Assembly (NCBI RefSeq): GCF_014635825.1 | Contig: NZ_BMDO01000008.1 | Location: 124,001-188,000, forward strand | DNA from: Mucilaginibacter galii | Lineage (GTDB): Bacteria; Bacteroidota; Bacteroidia; Sphingobacteriales; Sphingobacteriaceae | Length of the DNA stretch: 64,000 nt | Direction: 5' to 3' | Part shown: positions 36,796 through 46,596 of the stretch, in pieces | Layout: each line of letters starts with the position of its first letter | Position numbering within the stretch: position 1 is the first letter of the stretch | Notes under the pieces: model-generated | The model's database searches: none | What the model saw: the letters and a program-made list of their open reading frames with translations, nothing else | What the model was told of the DNA's origin: nothing | Made by a program: the position numbers and the translations under genes

Positions 36796-38916
36796 CTATT
36801 TTTCGATCAAGCCAATTTCGGCCGCGGTTGCACCATTGCCATTAATTACATGCAAGGCTTTAAACTTAACAAACCGTACGTTAACCTGCTGTTTAAACTC
36901 AACTATTTGCTCAATAGGGTTAGATTTAATGTTAGAGAATTCGCCCTGCGCAACCTGCTGCCAGTTTTCACCATCGTTACTGGTGAAAAAGGCATACTGG
37001 TCAACCAACCCTGCCGTCTTTTTGTCCTGGCGCGGCAAATAGGTAAAGCCTTTTAAGTCTGCCGCCCGGTTGATGTTTATAACTAACTCGGCTGGTAAAA
37101 ACTGTTGAGTTGTATCGCTTTGCAGGGTACTCCATATGGTGTTGGGGTCATCATCTATAGCAAATGGTGCTCTTGTGCGTGCAGCGTTTTGACCAATAAT
37201 TACTTTCCAATCACCCTTACTTAAGTTAAACTGACGAGTGGATACCTCGCTTTGCTGGTTGCCATCAATAGCTAATGCCTTTACTAAGCCACCGGCAGGT
37301 AAACTGATAGGTTTAATATAAACAGGAGATCTTAAATTTGGTAAGCTGCCGTTGAGCGTGTAGTGAATAGCAGATACAGGCGCACCGGTAGCAATGCTCA
37401 CGTTACCGGAAATATCGCGCTTAATTACCGGCGCTGTTAAATGAATGGGTTCTTTATATAATCCAAAGTCGCTCAATGCAATGCACACCGGCGATTCGGT
37501 TATTTTTAATCTTACTTTATTTGTAGTAATATTTTGTGGCAAACGGATTAACCTGTTAGCTCCTATGCTGGTTGCTGATGCAATTTCTTTCCAGCTTCCG
37601 TCCATCCATGCCTCTACTGCAAAGGCACGAATGCGTTGGCCAAGCTTTATGTTTTCGCGAAGGCGAATAACGTTGAATGTTTTCTTACCGGCTAAAGTAA
37701 GTGTCAATTGAGGGTTCGTCACCTGGTCGTCTGTAGCCCAGTAGGTATATCTGCTTTTGTCAAAAAGGTTTTGAGGGCCAAAGCTTTTTGAGCTTTTTGC
37801 CCGTACATTGCTTGCCGTTAGCGTTGCTCCTGCTGCCAGGTTAGTGGCAAAAGTTTGTTTCAATACTTGCCCGAATTTTTGCAGCGAGGTTACATCTTCG
37901 GGATTAAGTAAGCCTTGTGGGTTGGGCGATAAACCCAGGTCTAAATTAGCACCCCGGCCAACGCTATTGTAATACAAGTTAAGCAATTTGTAAGGCGACT
38001 TTACCTGGCTGTTTTGGCTTGCATGGTAAAACCAGCCCGGTCTTAACGATACATCGCACTCTGCCGGCATCCAATGTTTACCATTTAAAGTGCCTTCGGT
38101 GGCCAGCTCATATTTCGAATATCCGTTTGCGGGTTGTTTGCCGACATCAGGTGCTTCAGGATCATAGGTTGCCCAGCAGGTTTCGCCGGCATAGCCTTCT
38201 TCATTTCCTACCCATCTTACATCAGGGCCAACATCGCCAAAAATAGTAGCGTCGGGCTGCATTTTTCTGGTAATTGCCCAAGTACTATCCCAACCATAAT
38301 AAGTTGTCCGGTCAATTTTGCGTACTTCACGTGCTCCGCCATAGTAGCCATCACCGCCGTTAGCACCATCGTGCCACGAAATAAATAGCTTGCCGTAACG
38401 GCTATACAATTCTTTTAGTTGCCTGCGGTATATTTCCACATACTCCGGCTTGCCGTAATAAGCGCTATTACGATCCCATGGAGAACAATATAGCCCCATC
38501 TGCATACCCAAGGTTTGGCATGCCAGCTGGTAGGCTTTAACCATATCGCCTTTGCCGCCTTTCCAGGTACTCTGGCTAATGTTGTGTGGGGTTGTTTGAG
38601 TTGGCCATAAGCAAAGACCGTCATGGTGTTTAGCCACCACTACAATGCCTTTAAAGCCACCTGCTTTGGCTGCGCCTACAATTTGCCCGGCGTCAAATTT
38701 AACCGGGTTTATAAGTTTAGGATCTTCATCGCCGTAGCCCCATTCTTTATCTGTATAGGTATCAACCCCAAAATGTATAATGCAATACATTTCCATTTCA
38801 TGCCAACTCAACTGGGCCTTTGACGGAAGCGCACCATATGGCTTAGGCGCTTTTTGAGCAATAGCGCACATTGCAGATAGAGTGCAAAAACTAGACAATA
38901 GCAGTTGTTTACGCAT
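36796..38916 (-). CDS. GH29 alpha-L-fucosidase with discoidin-like C-terminal domains
   Basis: A 706-residue retaining fucosidase with signal peptide (MRKQLLLSSFCTLSAMCAIAQ). The start at 38916 is chosen because it is 2 bases past the upstream gene's stop; an earlier ATG at 38934 would overlap. The catalytic barrel has the HHDGLCLWPT substrate-binding loop and the nucleophile D183 in SWHDGANGG. That sequence resembles the GH29-B branch (alpha-1,3/1,4-fucosidases acting on Lewis-type branches). After residue ~350 there are F5/8-type C (discoidin) beta-sandwich repeats (LFDKSRYTYWATDD and FAIDDDPNTIWST) and a chitobiase-like strand between them. It would remove branch fucose from antennae. Confidence 0.92.
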   Translation of the reverse strand: MRKQLLLSSFCTLSAMCAIAQKAPKPYGALPSKAQLSWHEMEMYCIIHFGVDTYTDKEWGYGDEDPKLINPVKFDAGQIVGAAKAGGFKGIVVVAKHHDGLCLWPTQTTPHNISQSTWKGGKGDMVKAYQLACQTLGMQMGLYCSPWDRNSAYYGKPEYVEIYRRQLKELYSRYGKLFISWHDGANGGDGYYGGAREVRKIDRTTYYGWDSTWAITRKMQPDATIFGDVGPDVRWVGNEEGYAGETCWATYDPEAPDVGKQPANGYSKYELATEGTLNGKHWMPAECDVSLRPGWFYHASQNSQVKSPYKLLNLYYNSVGRGANLDLGLSPNPQGLLNPEDVTSLQKFGQVLKQTFATNLAAGATLTASNVRAKSSKSFGPQNLFDKSRYTYWATDDQVTNPQLTLTLAGKKTFNVIRLRENIKLGQRIRAFAVEAWMDGSWKEIASATSIGANRLIRLPQNITTNKVRLKITESPVCIALSDFGLYKEPIHLTAPVIKRDISGNVSIATGAPVSAIHYTLNGSLPNLRSPVYIKPISLPAGGLVKALAIDGNQQSEVSTRQFNLSKGDWKVIIGQNAARTRAPFAIDDDPNTIWSTLQSDTTQQFLPAELVININRAADLKGFTYLPRQDKKTAGLVDQYAFFTSNDGENWQQVAQGEFSNIKSNPIEQIVEFKQQVNVRFVKFKALHVINGNGATAAEIGLIEK

Positions 38917-38918
38917 AA

Positions 38919-41219
38919 TTAATGTTTTAACCAACTGTCCGGAACTTCGGCAGGTTCAGAACCGTTAATACTGTACTTAAGCTTCAGCGTATAGCCACCG
39001 CCGCCCTCTACAAAGTTTAGTTCAATGGGCTGCATTCCTTTTTTTAACGCAACCTGCCCGCTTTTTTCAATAGGGCCGTGCCAGCCATCATTGTTTACCA
39101 CTTCGCGTTTGGCAATGTTAAGTATGCCACCATCATCGCAGGTTAAATAGAAGCTGTAGATGCCATCGGCAGGAACGTTTAAATAACCTTCATACCTTAA
39201 GCCAAAGCTTGGAGCCTTAACAGCCGTCGGCACCACAACGCTGTTTACGGTAAATACCTCAGTAGCTTTAACCGCAGCCATTAACTTAGAGCTTTTGTAC
39301 GAGCCCGGGTAATAACTGCATAACAATCCGCTTTCAACATTGGCTTTAGCTTCGGGTTGGGCCAGTGTTTGTTTAGTATAGTTTAAATTATATACATCGC
39401 CCGCGGTACCATTACTTTTAAAAGCAGCAAGCCTTATGTGCACTGGCTCTTTAATAACAAAGGGTCTATCCAGCACCTTAGCATTTGCATTGGGCAGGCT
39501 GCCATCGGTAGTATAATGTATGGTAATATTTTTCAACGAGCTTTTTAGGTCCAATACGGTTTCATCGGTAAATACGTTTTGCTCTACCAAGCCCTTAAAA
39601 TCGGGCAGGCGATAGTTGACCTTTAAATTGTTCAGGCGTTCGTAATGTTCTTGTAAGCGCTGTAAATAAGACGTGTAGCTGGCTTTGTCGGTCCAAAGGT
39701 TTTCGGCCAGGGCAGTCATACGGGGCATGTACATATAATCGGCCCTGTTTTCGCTCGGTATATATTCTGTCCATAAGTTGGCTTGCGCACCTATGATGCC
39801 CTTTGCTTCGTTAGCGGTTAAACCGGTGGGTATAGGGTTAAAATGATATACATTGTATACAGAGTTTTGATCTGGTGGGGTGTCAAAGTACAGCGGGCTA
39901 CCCGGTGTCATGATTACCTGATTGCCATTTTTGGCAGCTTCAACCGGTGCTTTGGGCACCCATGAGCGCCAGTACATAATTAATGCGGTTTTGCTTATTC
40001 CGCCTTCCAGAATTTCGTCCCAACCAATAAGCTTACGGCCTTTGGCGTTAAAGAATTTTTCCATGCGGTTAATGAAATAGCTTTGTAATTGAGCAGTGCT
40101 GGTAATACCTTCTTTTTGCATCAATGCTTTACAAGCATCAGATTGTGCCCAGGAGCTGCGGTCTACTTCATCGCCACCTATGTGAATATATTTGCTTGGA
40201 AAGATGTCCATGATCTCGGTAAATACATTTTGCGCAAACTCGTAAACCTCTTCGTTGCAAGGGCAAATAGGCGTAGTAAACAGTTTACCCCACTTGTTTT
40301 GACCATTACAGGTTAAAAACGGATACGAGTTTATAGCCGCCATCATGTGGCCGGGCATATCAATTTCAGGAATAATATCAATATGGCGTGCTGTGGCATA
40401 AGCTACCACATCTTTCATTTGCTTTTGAGTGTAAAAGCCGCCGTAAAGAGTTTTACCATATTTTTTTATGATGTGTTTGGGGTCGATAGCCATATCAGGA
40501 TTATCGGCCGATTTTTTTATACAAATAGAGTCCTGGTTGTTAAAAGTACGCCATGCACCTTCTTGTGTTAATTTTGGATACTTTTTTATTTCAATTCTCC
40601 AGCCCTGGTCATCTGTTAAATGCAGGTGAAACTTATTGAATTTATAGAGGGCCAACAGATCAATAAACTTTTTAAGATAATTTACTGAGAAAAAATGACG
40701 CGAAACATCGAGGTGCATGCCGCGCCAGGCGTAAGCGGGAGCATCTTCTATGTTAACCGATGGTAAGCTTAATGCACTGAAAACGCCGGTTTGCTTACCT
40801 TCAATACCTGCTGGTAATAGCTGCCTAACCGTTTCAACGGCGCGAAACATTCCGGCTCCTCCCTTGGCCCATATCGTAACCTGCTGCGGTGTAATAGCCA
40901 GGCGGTACCCTTCGGCCGCGGTGATGGTAGAATCGTTTACTAAACGAATAGTGTTATTTGCCTTTGATGTACTGCTTACTGCTAGCTTATTGCTAAAAAT
41001 GGCATTAAGTAATGTGCTTTCATTTTTATACTTAGAAGCAGCTACAATAACGGTTTTAGCATTTATGATAAATGCCCCATTACCCGCTACAAGTTTTTGT
41101 GGATACGGAATGATGAGGTAACGTGCAGGCTGTTCCTGAGCATTTACTAATGTACTGCTTACCAAAAAAAGGAGTAATGCGACCAGTAGCCTTAAATTGA
41201 ATGAACTCGTAATTTGCAT
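38919..41219 (-). CDS. GH20 beta-N-acetylhexosaminidase with C-terminal PA14 domain
   Basis: A 766-residue enzyme with signal peptide (ending VNAQ). The GH20 N-terminal domain (about 30-155) precedes the barrel, which has the DVSRHFFSV strand, FHLHLTDDQGWRIEIK and the substrate-assisted pair D350-E351 in IHIGGDEVD. A chitobiase-type beta strand (YTTDGSLPNANAK) follows, then a PA14-like module from about residue 630 (LCSYYPGSYKSSKL ... LRYEGYLNVPADGIYSFYL ... DDGG). PA14 modules bind or position sugars. It probably removes terminal GlcNAc from antennae or core. Gaps to neighbours are 16 and 2 bases, so it is co-transcribed with GH35 and GH29. Confidence 0.94.
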   Translation of the reverse strand: MQITSSFNLRLLVALLLFLVSSTLVNAQEQPARYLIIPYPQKLVAGNGAFIINAKTVIVAASKYKNESTLLNAIFSNKLAVSSTSKANNTIRLVNDSTITAAEGYRLAITPQQVTIWAKGGAGMFRAVETVRQLLPAGIEGKQTGVFSALSLPSVNIEDAPAYAWRGMHLDVSRHFFSVNYLKKFIDLLALYKFNKFHLHLTDDQGWRIEIKKYPKLTQEGAWRTFNNQDSICIKKSADNPDMAIDPKHIIKKYGKTLYGGFYTQKQMKDVVAYATARHIDIIPEIDMPGHMMAAINSYPFLTCNGQNKWGKLFTTPICPCNEEVYEFAQNVFTEIMDIFPSKYIHIGGDEVDRSSWAQSDACKALMQKEGITSTAQLQSYFINRMEKFFNAKGRKLIGWDEILEGGISKTALIMYWRSWVPKAPVEAAKNGNQVIMTPGSPLYFDTPPDQNSVYNVYHFNPIPTGLTANEAKGIIGAQANLWTEYIPSENRADYMYMPRMTALAENLWTDKASYTSYLQRLQEHYERLNNLKVNYRLPDFKGLVEQNVFTDETVLDLKSSLKNITIHYTTDGSLPNANAKVLDRPFVIKEPVHIRLAAFKSNGTAGDVYNLNYTKQTLAQPEAKANVESGLLCSYYPGSYKSSKLMAAVKATEVFTVNSVVVPTAVKAPSFGLRYEGYLNVPADGIYSFYLTCDDGGILNIAKREVVNNDGWHGPIEKSGQVALKKGMQPIELNFVEGGGGYTLKLKYSINGSEPAEVPDSWLKH

Positions 41220-41235
41220 AATGCCTTTATAATTA

Positions 41236-43068
41236 TCAAATGTTTTGATTTAGAATGCTGTGATCTAACGCTTGTAGTTCATGGTGGCCAGATTTAAGCT
41301 GGTCAAAGATCACTATCTCGTTTTTGCCTTTTTTTAACCATGACGCCGGTACGTAAAGCGTTTGCTGCGGACCAATTTGCCAGTATTTACCTAAGTTGTG
41401 GCCATTCAAAAAAACAAACCCTTTACCGAAAGAATGCATATCAAAATAGGTATCTGCCACCTTGCTTAGGTTGAATGTACCTTTGTAAAGTACGGGTTGT
41501 GTAGCTTTCAAAGCCTGAGAATTAAACTTGAAGGTTTGTAAGACGGTAAAGGGCAAGCGGTACATTTTCCAATTATGCACTACTGTATGGTTTAGGGTAA
41601 CATATTGTGTAATGCCTTGCCTGTTATCGGTTAGAAAGGGGCCATAGTTTATACGTCCGTTATTTTCAACCAATATGTCAAGGGTGACGCTTTTATCAAT
41701 ATTCTGCAATAGCAGTGAGTCTTGTTTCAGGCGACGGTCAAGTGCGCCTATTCGTTTGCCGTTAATGTACACAATGGCAAAATCGCGGAGATCTTTAAGC
41801 TTTAACAGCCCGCTTTTGGCAATGGTTGTGCGGTATAATACAAAGCCATAAGCCTGGTTAAGGTCTTCAAAGCACAAAGGTGTTTCAGCTATGACTGGTT
41901 TTGGCAAATAATTAAACACATTGGCATAACCGGTTAGTTTTATATTGCTAATGGCTATAGAAGGCTTGTTTTTAGGTACCGGTGGTAGTTTTTGGCCTGC
42001 AGGTAAGTGTTTGGTAATTACTTCTCTAAACTTATAATATTTTGGTGTGGCATTACCAGCTTCATCAAGTGGGGCATCATAATCGTAACTTGAAACTTGT
42101 GGCGCGTATGGATTGCTTTGATTCATGTTAGCACCATTCATGAAATCTCGCGTGGTACCGCCATGAAACATATACATGTTAATGGAGATACCTGCTCTTA
42201 AAATTTTATCCAGCTTTTTTGCCGACTCATCGGCCGATACGGTCGCATGCTTTTTGCCCCAGTCGTCAAACCAGCCCGGATACCATTCGGCAATGTAATA
42301 AGGCCCTTTGCCGTTATGATATTTGTTAATTAACTGCTTTACTTGCGCCGGGTCTTCCAGTCCGTTTACCGCAGGCAAATAGCCCGGCAGATAACCTTTT
42401 GGCATTTGGTCGGCGCCATCGCAGGTAAACAATAAGCCATCAAAGCCGGCATTACGGAAAATTTTGCGGTTAAGATCCATGTAACTCTTATCGTCGCTGT
42501 AAGAGCCATATTCATTTTCAATTTGGATCATGAGAATATTACCGCCATGCGTTACCTGTAAGGGCGCCAGTTGTTTAGCTAACTGGTTAATATACCGTGT
42601 GTAAGCGCCAATAAATTGAGGATCCTTGCTCCGAACTTTTAAAGTGCTGTCTTTTAGCAGCCACCAGGGGTAGCCTCCAAATTCCCATTCGGCACAGGCA
42701 TAGGGGCTTGGCCTGAGCACTACCCATAAACCTTCTTGCTGCGCGGCCTTCACAAATTCGGCAATGTTGTTATTGCCCGTAAAGTCATATTTGCCAGGAA
42801 CTACTTCATGTGCATTCCAAAAAACGTAGGTGCCTATGGTATTTAGCCCCATGGCTTTTGCCATCTTCATTCTATCGTGCCAGTATTCTTTTGGAACACG
42901 TGCACAATGCATTTCGCCAGAAATCATTTGGAAGGGCTTACTGTCCAGCATGAAGGTAGAATCGCCTAAGGCGAAGGTGTGGCTGGTTTGTGCTACTGCT
43001 TCTTGATTGCCTAGAAGCAGGAATACGACACTTGCGCAGCTAAAGAGATAATTTAACGCTTTTTTCAA
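41236..43068 (-). CDS. Secreted GH35 beta-galactosidase
   Basis: A 610-residue retaining beta-galactosidase with signal peptide (ending AVAQ, about residue 27). The barrel contains the acid/base E186 in IQIENEYGSY and nucleophile E261 in YIAEWYPGW; the GEMHCARVP and NTIGTYVFWN segments are family typical. Two C-terminal jelly-roll domains follow (around RDFAIVYINGKRIG and GFVFLNGHNLGKYWQIGPQ). GH35 enzymes cleave beta-1,3, 1,4 or 1,6-galactose. In plants, beta-1,3-galactose caps Lewis-a antennae of complex N-glycans, which would fit this operon. Only 2 bases separate it from the GH125 stop. Confidence 0.94.
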   Translation of the reverse strand: MKKALNYLFSCASVVFLLLGNQEAVAQTSHTFALGDSTFMLDSKPFQMISGEMHCARVPKEYWHDRMKMAKAMGLNTIGTYVFWNAHEVVPGKYDFTGNNNIAEFVKAAQQEGLWVVLRPSPYACAEWEFGGYPWWLLKDSTLKVRSKDPQFIGAYTRYINQLAKQLAPLQVTHGGNILMIQIENEYGSYSDDKSYMDLNRKIFRNAGFDGLLFTCDGADQMPKGYLPGYLPAVNGLEDPAQVKQLINKYHNGKGPYYIAEWYPGWFDDWGKKHATVSADESAKKLDKILRAGISINMYMFHGGTTRDFMNGANMNQSNPYAPQVSSYDYDAPLDEAGNATPKYYKFREVITKHLPAGQKLPPVPKNKPSIAISNIKLTGYANVFNYLPKPVIAETPLCFEDLNQAYGFVLYRTTIAKSGLLKLKDLRDFAIVYINGKRIGALDRRLKQDSLLLQNIDKSVTLDILVENNGRINYGPFLTDNRQGITQYVTLNHTVVHNWKMYRLPFTVLQTFKFNSQALKATQPVLYKGTFNLSKVADTYFDMHSFGKGFVFLNGHNLGKYWQIGPQQTLYVPASWLKKGKNEIVIFDQLKSGHHELQALDHSILNQNI

Positions 43069-43070
43069 AA

Positions 43071-44492
43071 TTAGCTATTTAACAGGTGAGGAGTTTGTCG
43101 ATAGGTTTTCCACAAAAACTCTCCAAAAATGGTGTTTGACCATGCAAACCAACTCCGGGTAAAGTCTTCGGGACGATTTTTATTAAACGACTCATGCATA
43201 AAGCCGGTGCCGGCATGGGTGGTCTTAAGCATGGTTATGCATTGTTTAATTTCCTGCTCATTAGTGCTGGTTAACCCTCTGCTTATGATACTTAGCGGCC
43301 AAATCATATCGGGCTTGCCTACATGAGGACCGCCTATGCCTTCGGCAATAGTGCTTTTGTAGAAAAATGGATTGCTATCTGATAATACGAAGCGACGGGT
43401 ATTCTGATAAATAGGGCCCGTTGCTTTTACCGCATCCAGATAGGGCAGGGCAAGTAGACTTGGAATGTTGGCATCATCCATGAAGCTGTGATTGCCAAAG
43501 CCATCAACTTCAAAAGCGTAGATATTACCAAACTGCGGATGGTTATAAATTGCATGTTTTTGCAGCGCCTGTTCAACCTCGGTGGCCAAAGCCTGAAGGT
43601 TGTTAGCCAGTTGTTGCTCTTTTAATACCTGCATTATTTCGGCAGCTTGCTTTAAGCTAACTACCGCAAAAAAGTTGGAGGGTATTAAGTAAGGATATAT
43701 GGTGGCATCATCGCTGGGGCGAAACATGGAACAAATTAAACCTGTAGGTTTAACAGGGAAACCATAACCACCTATTGGCAAAGTATCGGTAGGGGTATGG
43801 GTATTCCGCTGAAAATGGTACGGGCCACGGCTGGTTTTACGTTGCTGTTCTATAAACGTATTTAAGATGAGCTTGATGCTGTTTTTCCACTGGGCATCAA
43901 ATAGGGAGGTGTCGCCGGTATTTTTATAATAATGGTAAGCCAAGCGTATAGGGTAACATAACGAGTCAATTTCCCATTTACGTTCATGAACACCGGGTTT
44001 CATGTTAGTGCTATCGGTTTTCCATTCACTTACCTTGCTCTCGTCTTTATAAAAAGCATTGGCATAAGGATCTTTTAAAATACATTGTGCCTGACGGTTA
44101 ATAACCCCAGCAACCATTTGCTGTAATTTCTTGTCTTTCTTAATTAGACTTAAGTAGGGCCAAACCTGGGCCGAACTATCGCGCAACCACATGGCGTCAA
44201 TGTCGCCGGTAATTACGTAGGTGTCTGGCTTGCCTGGATTGTTTTCAAAGAAAACAGTAGTGTCAAGCGTGTTTGGAAAGCAGTTTTCAAAAAGCCAGGT
44301 GAGCTCCTGGTCTTTAACGTTTAATTTAAAGTCTTTAATGGCATCTTCAACAGCCTTGCTGGTAAAATTTCGTTTAGCCAAAGGCGGCCTGTTACTCACT
44401 TTATCAGCAGCAATTGCTAAAACCGATTTGCTTAAAAATAAACCGGTAGTTAGCACTCCTGCCTTTTGTATAAAATCACTTCTCTTCATCAT
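43071..44492 (-). CDS. GH125 exo-alpha-1,6-mannosidase
   Basis: A 473-residue (alpha/alpha)6-barrel enzyme. GH125 members are metal-independent, inverting and specific for non-reducing alpha-1,6-mannose, a linkage of the N-glycan core. Motifs: MWLRDSSAQVWPYL, WEIDSLCYPI with candidate catalytic acid D176, FMDDANIPSLLALPYLD, and IAEGIGGPHVG. The N-terminus (MMKRSDFIQKAG, then a hydrophobic helix ending VLAIAA) looks like a secretion signal resembling Tat signals but lacking the RR pair. It is between the NagB-like fusion (33-base gap) and GH35 (2 bases). Confidence 0.94.
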   Translation of the reverse strand: MMKRSDFIQKAGVLTTGLFLSKSVLAIAADKVSNRPPLAKRNFTSKAVEDAIKDFKLNVKDQELTWLFENCFPNTLDTTVFFENNPGKPDTYVITGDIDAMWLRDSSAQVWPYLSLIKKDKKLQQMVAGVINRQAQCILKDPYANAFYKDESKVSEWKTDSTNMKPGVHERKWEIDSLCYPIRLAYHYYKNTGDTSLFDAQWKNSIKLILNTFIEQQRKTSRGPYHFQRNTHTPTDTLPIGGYGFPVKPTGLICSMFRPSDDATIYPYLIPSNFFAVVSLKQAAEIMQVLKEQQLANNLQALATEVEQALQKHAIYNHPQFGNIYAFEVDGFGNHSFMDDANIPSLLALPYLDAVKATGPIYQNTRRFVLSDSNPFFYKSTIAEGIGGPHVGKPDMIWPLSIISRGLTSTNEQEIKQCITMLKTTHAGTGFMHESFNKNRPEDFTRSWFAWSNTIFGEFLWKTYRQTPHLLNS

Positions 44493-44525
44493 GTATCTGC
44501 TTAGAGCCAGGTTTATTGTACTGCT

Positions 44526-46445
44526 TTAGAACTTATATTGTACAAATGCCTCCATTGCTTCATATTCGGCAAGGCCTAATTGATTATAGCGGTTAGCCGT
44601 TTCGCGGTTTCTGTCTTCGGCCCTTACCCAAAACTCGCGGTCATCATCACCCGGGAATACCGGCGTATCTTTTTGCGACTGATGTTTGAAGATAGCATGA
44701 CGCTTACGTAAAACTTCTTGAGGCGAAAGCGGTACAGCCATTTCAATTTCATGGGTTTCAAACTCATGCCAAGCACCGCGGTATAACCATAGCCAGCAAT
44801 CTTTCACCCATTCTTCGGTTTGTTTAAGGCGTTGCAAGGCTGCTAAAATTATATTGAAGCAAACTACATGCGTACCATGAGGATCGGCAAAATCTCCGGC
44901 GGCAAATATTTGATGGGGCTTAACTTTTTGTAAAAGCTCCATTGTTAATTTGATATCTTCTTCGCCTACTGCGCTCTTTTGGGTTTTACCGGTTTCGTAA
45001 AACGGCAGGGCCATAAAATGAATATGATCATCGGGTATGCCCGCATAGCGGCTGCCTGCAATGGCTTCTGCTTTACGGATAAAGCCTTTAACATTACGTA
45101 TCTCCTGCGTATCTATCTGGTTGGGTTGTTTGTTTTTCATGAAGCTGGTCATGTCTTCATAAATGGCTTTAAGCTTGGCACTGTCATCGCCAATGCTATC
45201 GTTAAAGTCAATGGCAAATTCTACATAACGCAATACATCATCGTCCCAAACCGCCGTGTTACCCGAGGTTTGGTAAGCCACATGTACATCATGACCTTGG
45301 TCTACCAGGCGAATAAATGTTCCACCCATAGAAATCACGTCATCATCGGGGTGTGGTGAAAAAACAATAGATCTTTTTTGGGCAGGCAGGGCACGTTCTG
45401 GGCGCTGCGAATCGTCGGCATTGGGTTTTCCTCCCGGCCAACCGGTAATAGTGTGCTGTATCTGATTAAATATGTCGATGTTAATGTTGTACACCGGGCC
45501 TTGCTCTACCGCCAGCTGTGCCATACCGTGGTTGTTATAATCTTCTTCGGTAAGCTTTAGCACTGGTTTGCTTAATTTACCAGCCAACCAAATCACCGCT
45601 TTCTTTTTAAGTTGATTGGTCCAAATGCAGTCTTTTACAAGCCAAGGCGTGTCAAAACGCGTTAACTCCGATGCTGCGCCTTCATCCAACACAAACTCTA
45701 CCTGACCGGATAGTTGCAGGTAGGTAGCCGGTACTTCGCCAGAAATTTCGCCTTCTACGGCTTTTTTAATGATAGGTGCCTTTTTTTGACTCCATGCCAT
45801 TAAAATAATTTCACGGGCTTTAAAAATGGTACCTATACCCATGGTAATAGCCTTAGCCGGTACTTTTTCTTTACCGCCAAAGTCGCGTGAGGCATCGCTG
45901 CGGGTTAAATCATCTAAGGTAACCACCCGGGTGCCCGAATTTGGTGCCGAACCAGGCTCATTAAAGCCAATGTGGCCGGTACGGCCTATACCAAGTATTT
46001 GTAAGTCTAACCCGCCTAACTGCTCAATTTGTTTTTCGTAGTTTAAGCAAAATGCAGCTACCTCATCTTTGTTGAGCGTACCATCGGGGATGTGAATATT
46101 TGCAGGATCTATGTCTATGTGGTTAAACAAGTTCTCCTTCATAAAAGTCACATAGCTTTGGGCAGCATCGGGCTTCATGGGGTAGTACTCATCTAAGTTG
46201 AAAGTGATCACATTTTTAAAGCTCAAGTTCTCCTCTTGGTGAAGTCTTACCAATTCCTGGTAAACCTTTATAGGAGTTACTCCGGTAGCTAAGCCTAACA
46301 CGGCAGGTAGTGCACTATCTTGTTTGCTCTTTATTAAGCCCGCAATTTTTCTTGCTACCTGTTTTGATGCAGTTTGCTGATCGGGGTATACCGTTACATG
46401 TAGCTTTTCGTAACGGGTTTCTTCTAAAAGATTTAAACGTGACAT
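44526..46445 (-). CDS. nagB: Glucosamine-6-phosphate deaminase-like / PIG-L deacetylase fusion
   Basis: A 639-residue cytoplasmic two-domain protein. Residues about 1-275 are NagB-like: LGLATGVTPIKVYQ, VITFNLDEYYPM (D85, equivalent to the catalytic Asp of NagB) and GRTGHIGFNEPGS (H158). The position of the second catalytic Asp, normally GxDGHI, is T156 here. Residues about 350-600 are a PIG-L/LmbE deacetylase: PHPDDDV (H365, D367, D368) and the partner motif GTHVV. A linker of about 75 residues joins them. The combination would deacetylate GlcNAc(-phosphate) and deaminate GlcN6P to fructose 6-phosphate, but this is inference. No signal peptide. It sits inside the glycosidase operon. Confidence 0.88.
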   Translation of the reverse strand: MSRLNLLEETRYEKLHVTVYPDQQTASKQVARKIAGLIKSKQDSALPAVLGLATGVTPIKVYQELVRLHQEENLSFKNVITFNLDEYYPMKPDAAQSYVTFMKENLFNHIDIDPANIHIPDGTLNKDEVAAFCLNYEKQIEQLGGLDLQILGIGRTGHIGFNEPGSAPNSGTRVVTLDDLTRSDASRDFGGKEKVPAKAITMGIGTIFKAREIILMAWSQKKAPIIKKAVEGEISGEVPATYLQLSGQVEFVLDEGAASELTRFDTPWLVKDCIWTNQLKKKAVIWLAGKLSKPVLKLTEEDYNNHGMAQLAVEQGPVYNINIDIFNQIQHTITGWPGGKPNADDSQRPERALPAQKRSIVFSPHPDDDVISMGGTFIRLVDQGHDVHVAYQTSGNTAVWDDDVLRYVEFAIDFNDSIGDDSAKLKAIYEDMTSFMKNKQPNQIDTQEIRNVKGFIRKAEAIAGSRYAGIPDDHIHFMALPFYETGKTQKSAVGEEDIKLTMELLQKVKPHQIFAAGDFADPHGTHVVCFNIILAALQRLKQTEEWVKDCWLWLYRGAWHEFETHEIEMAVPLSPQEVLRKRHAIFKHQSQKDTPVFPGDDDREFWVRAEDRNRETANRYNQLGLAEYEAMEAFVQYKF

Positions 46446-46596
46446 GAATTTTCAGATATGTAGGTGATTCTTATTGGGTATTGGTGAACTATAGTTGCGA
46501 GATTTAGGCGCTTACTAGTTAAGTTAATTTTATACAGTTATAAATCGTATTTATGATCTATATGAGGTTAAACTCAAGTAGTGAAATAATATATAA
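46446..46596 (-). other. 151-base gap inside the minus-strand block
   Basis: The largest gap in an otherwise tightly packed ten-gene run. It includes part of a perfect AT-only inverted repeat (46584-46602, arms AAATAAT/ATTATTT, overlapping the GH29 stop). It may hold a secondary promoter for the NagB-like gene; no consensus -7 box was identified. Confidence 0.3.
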
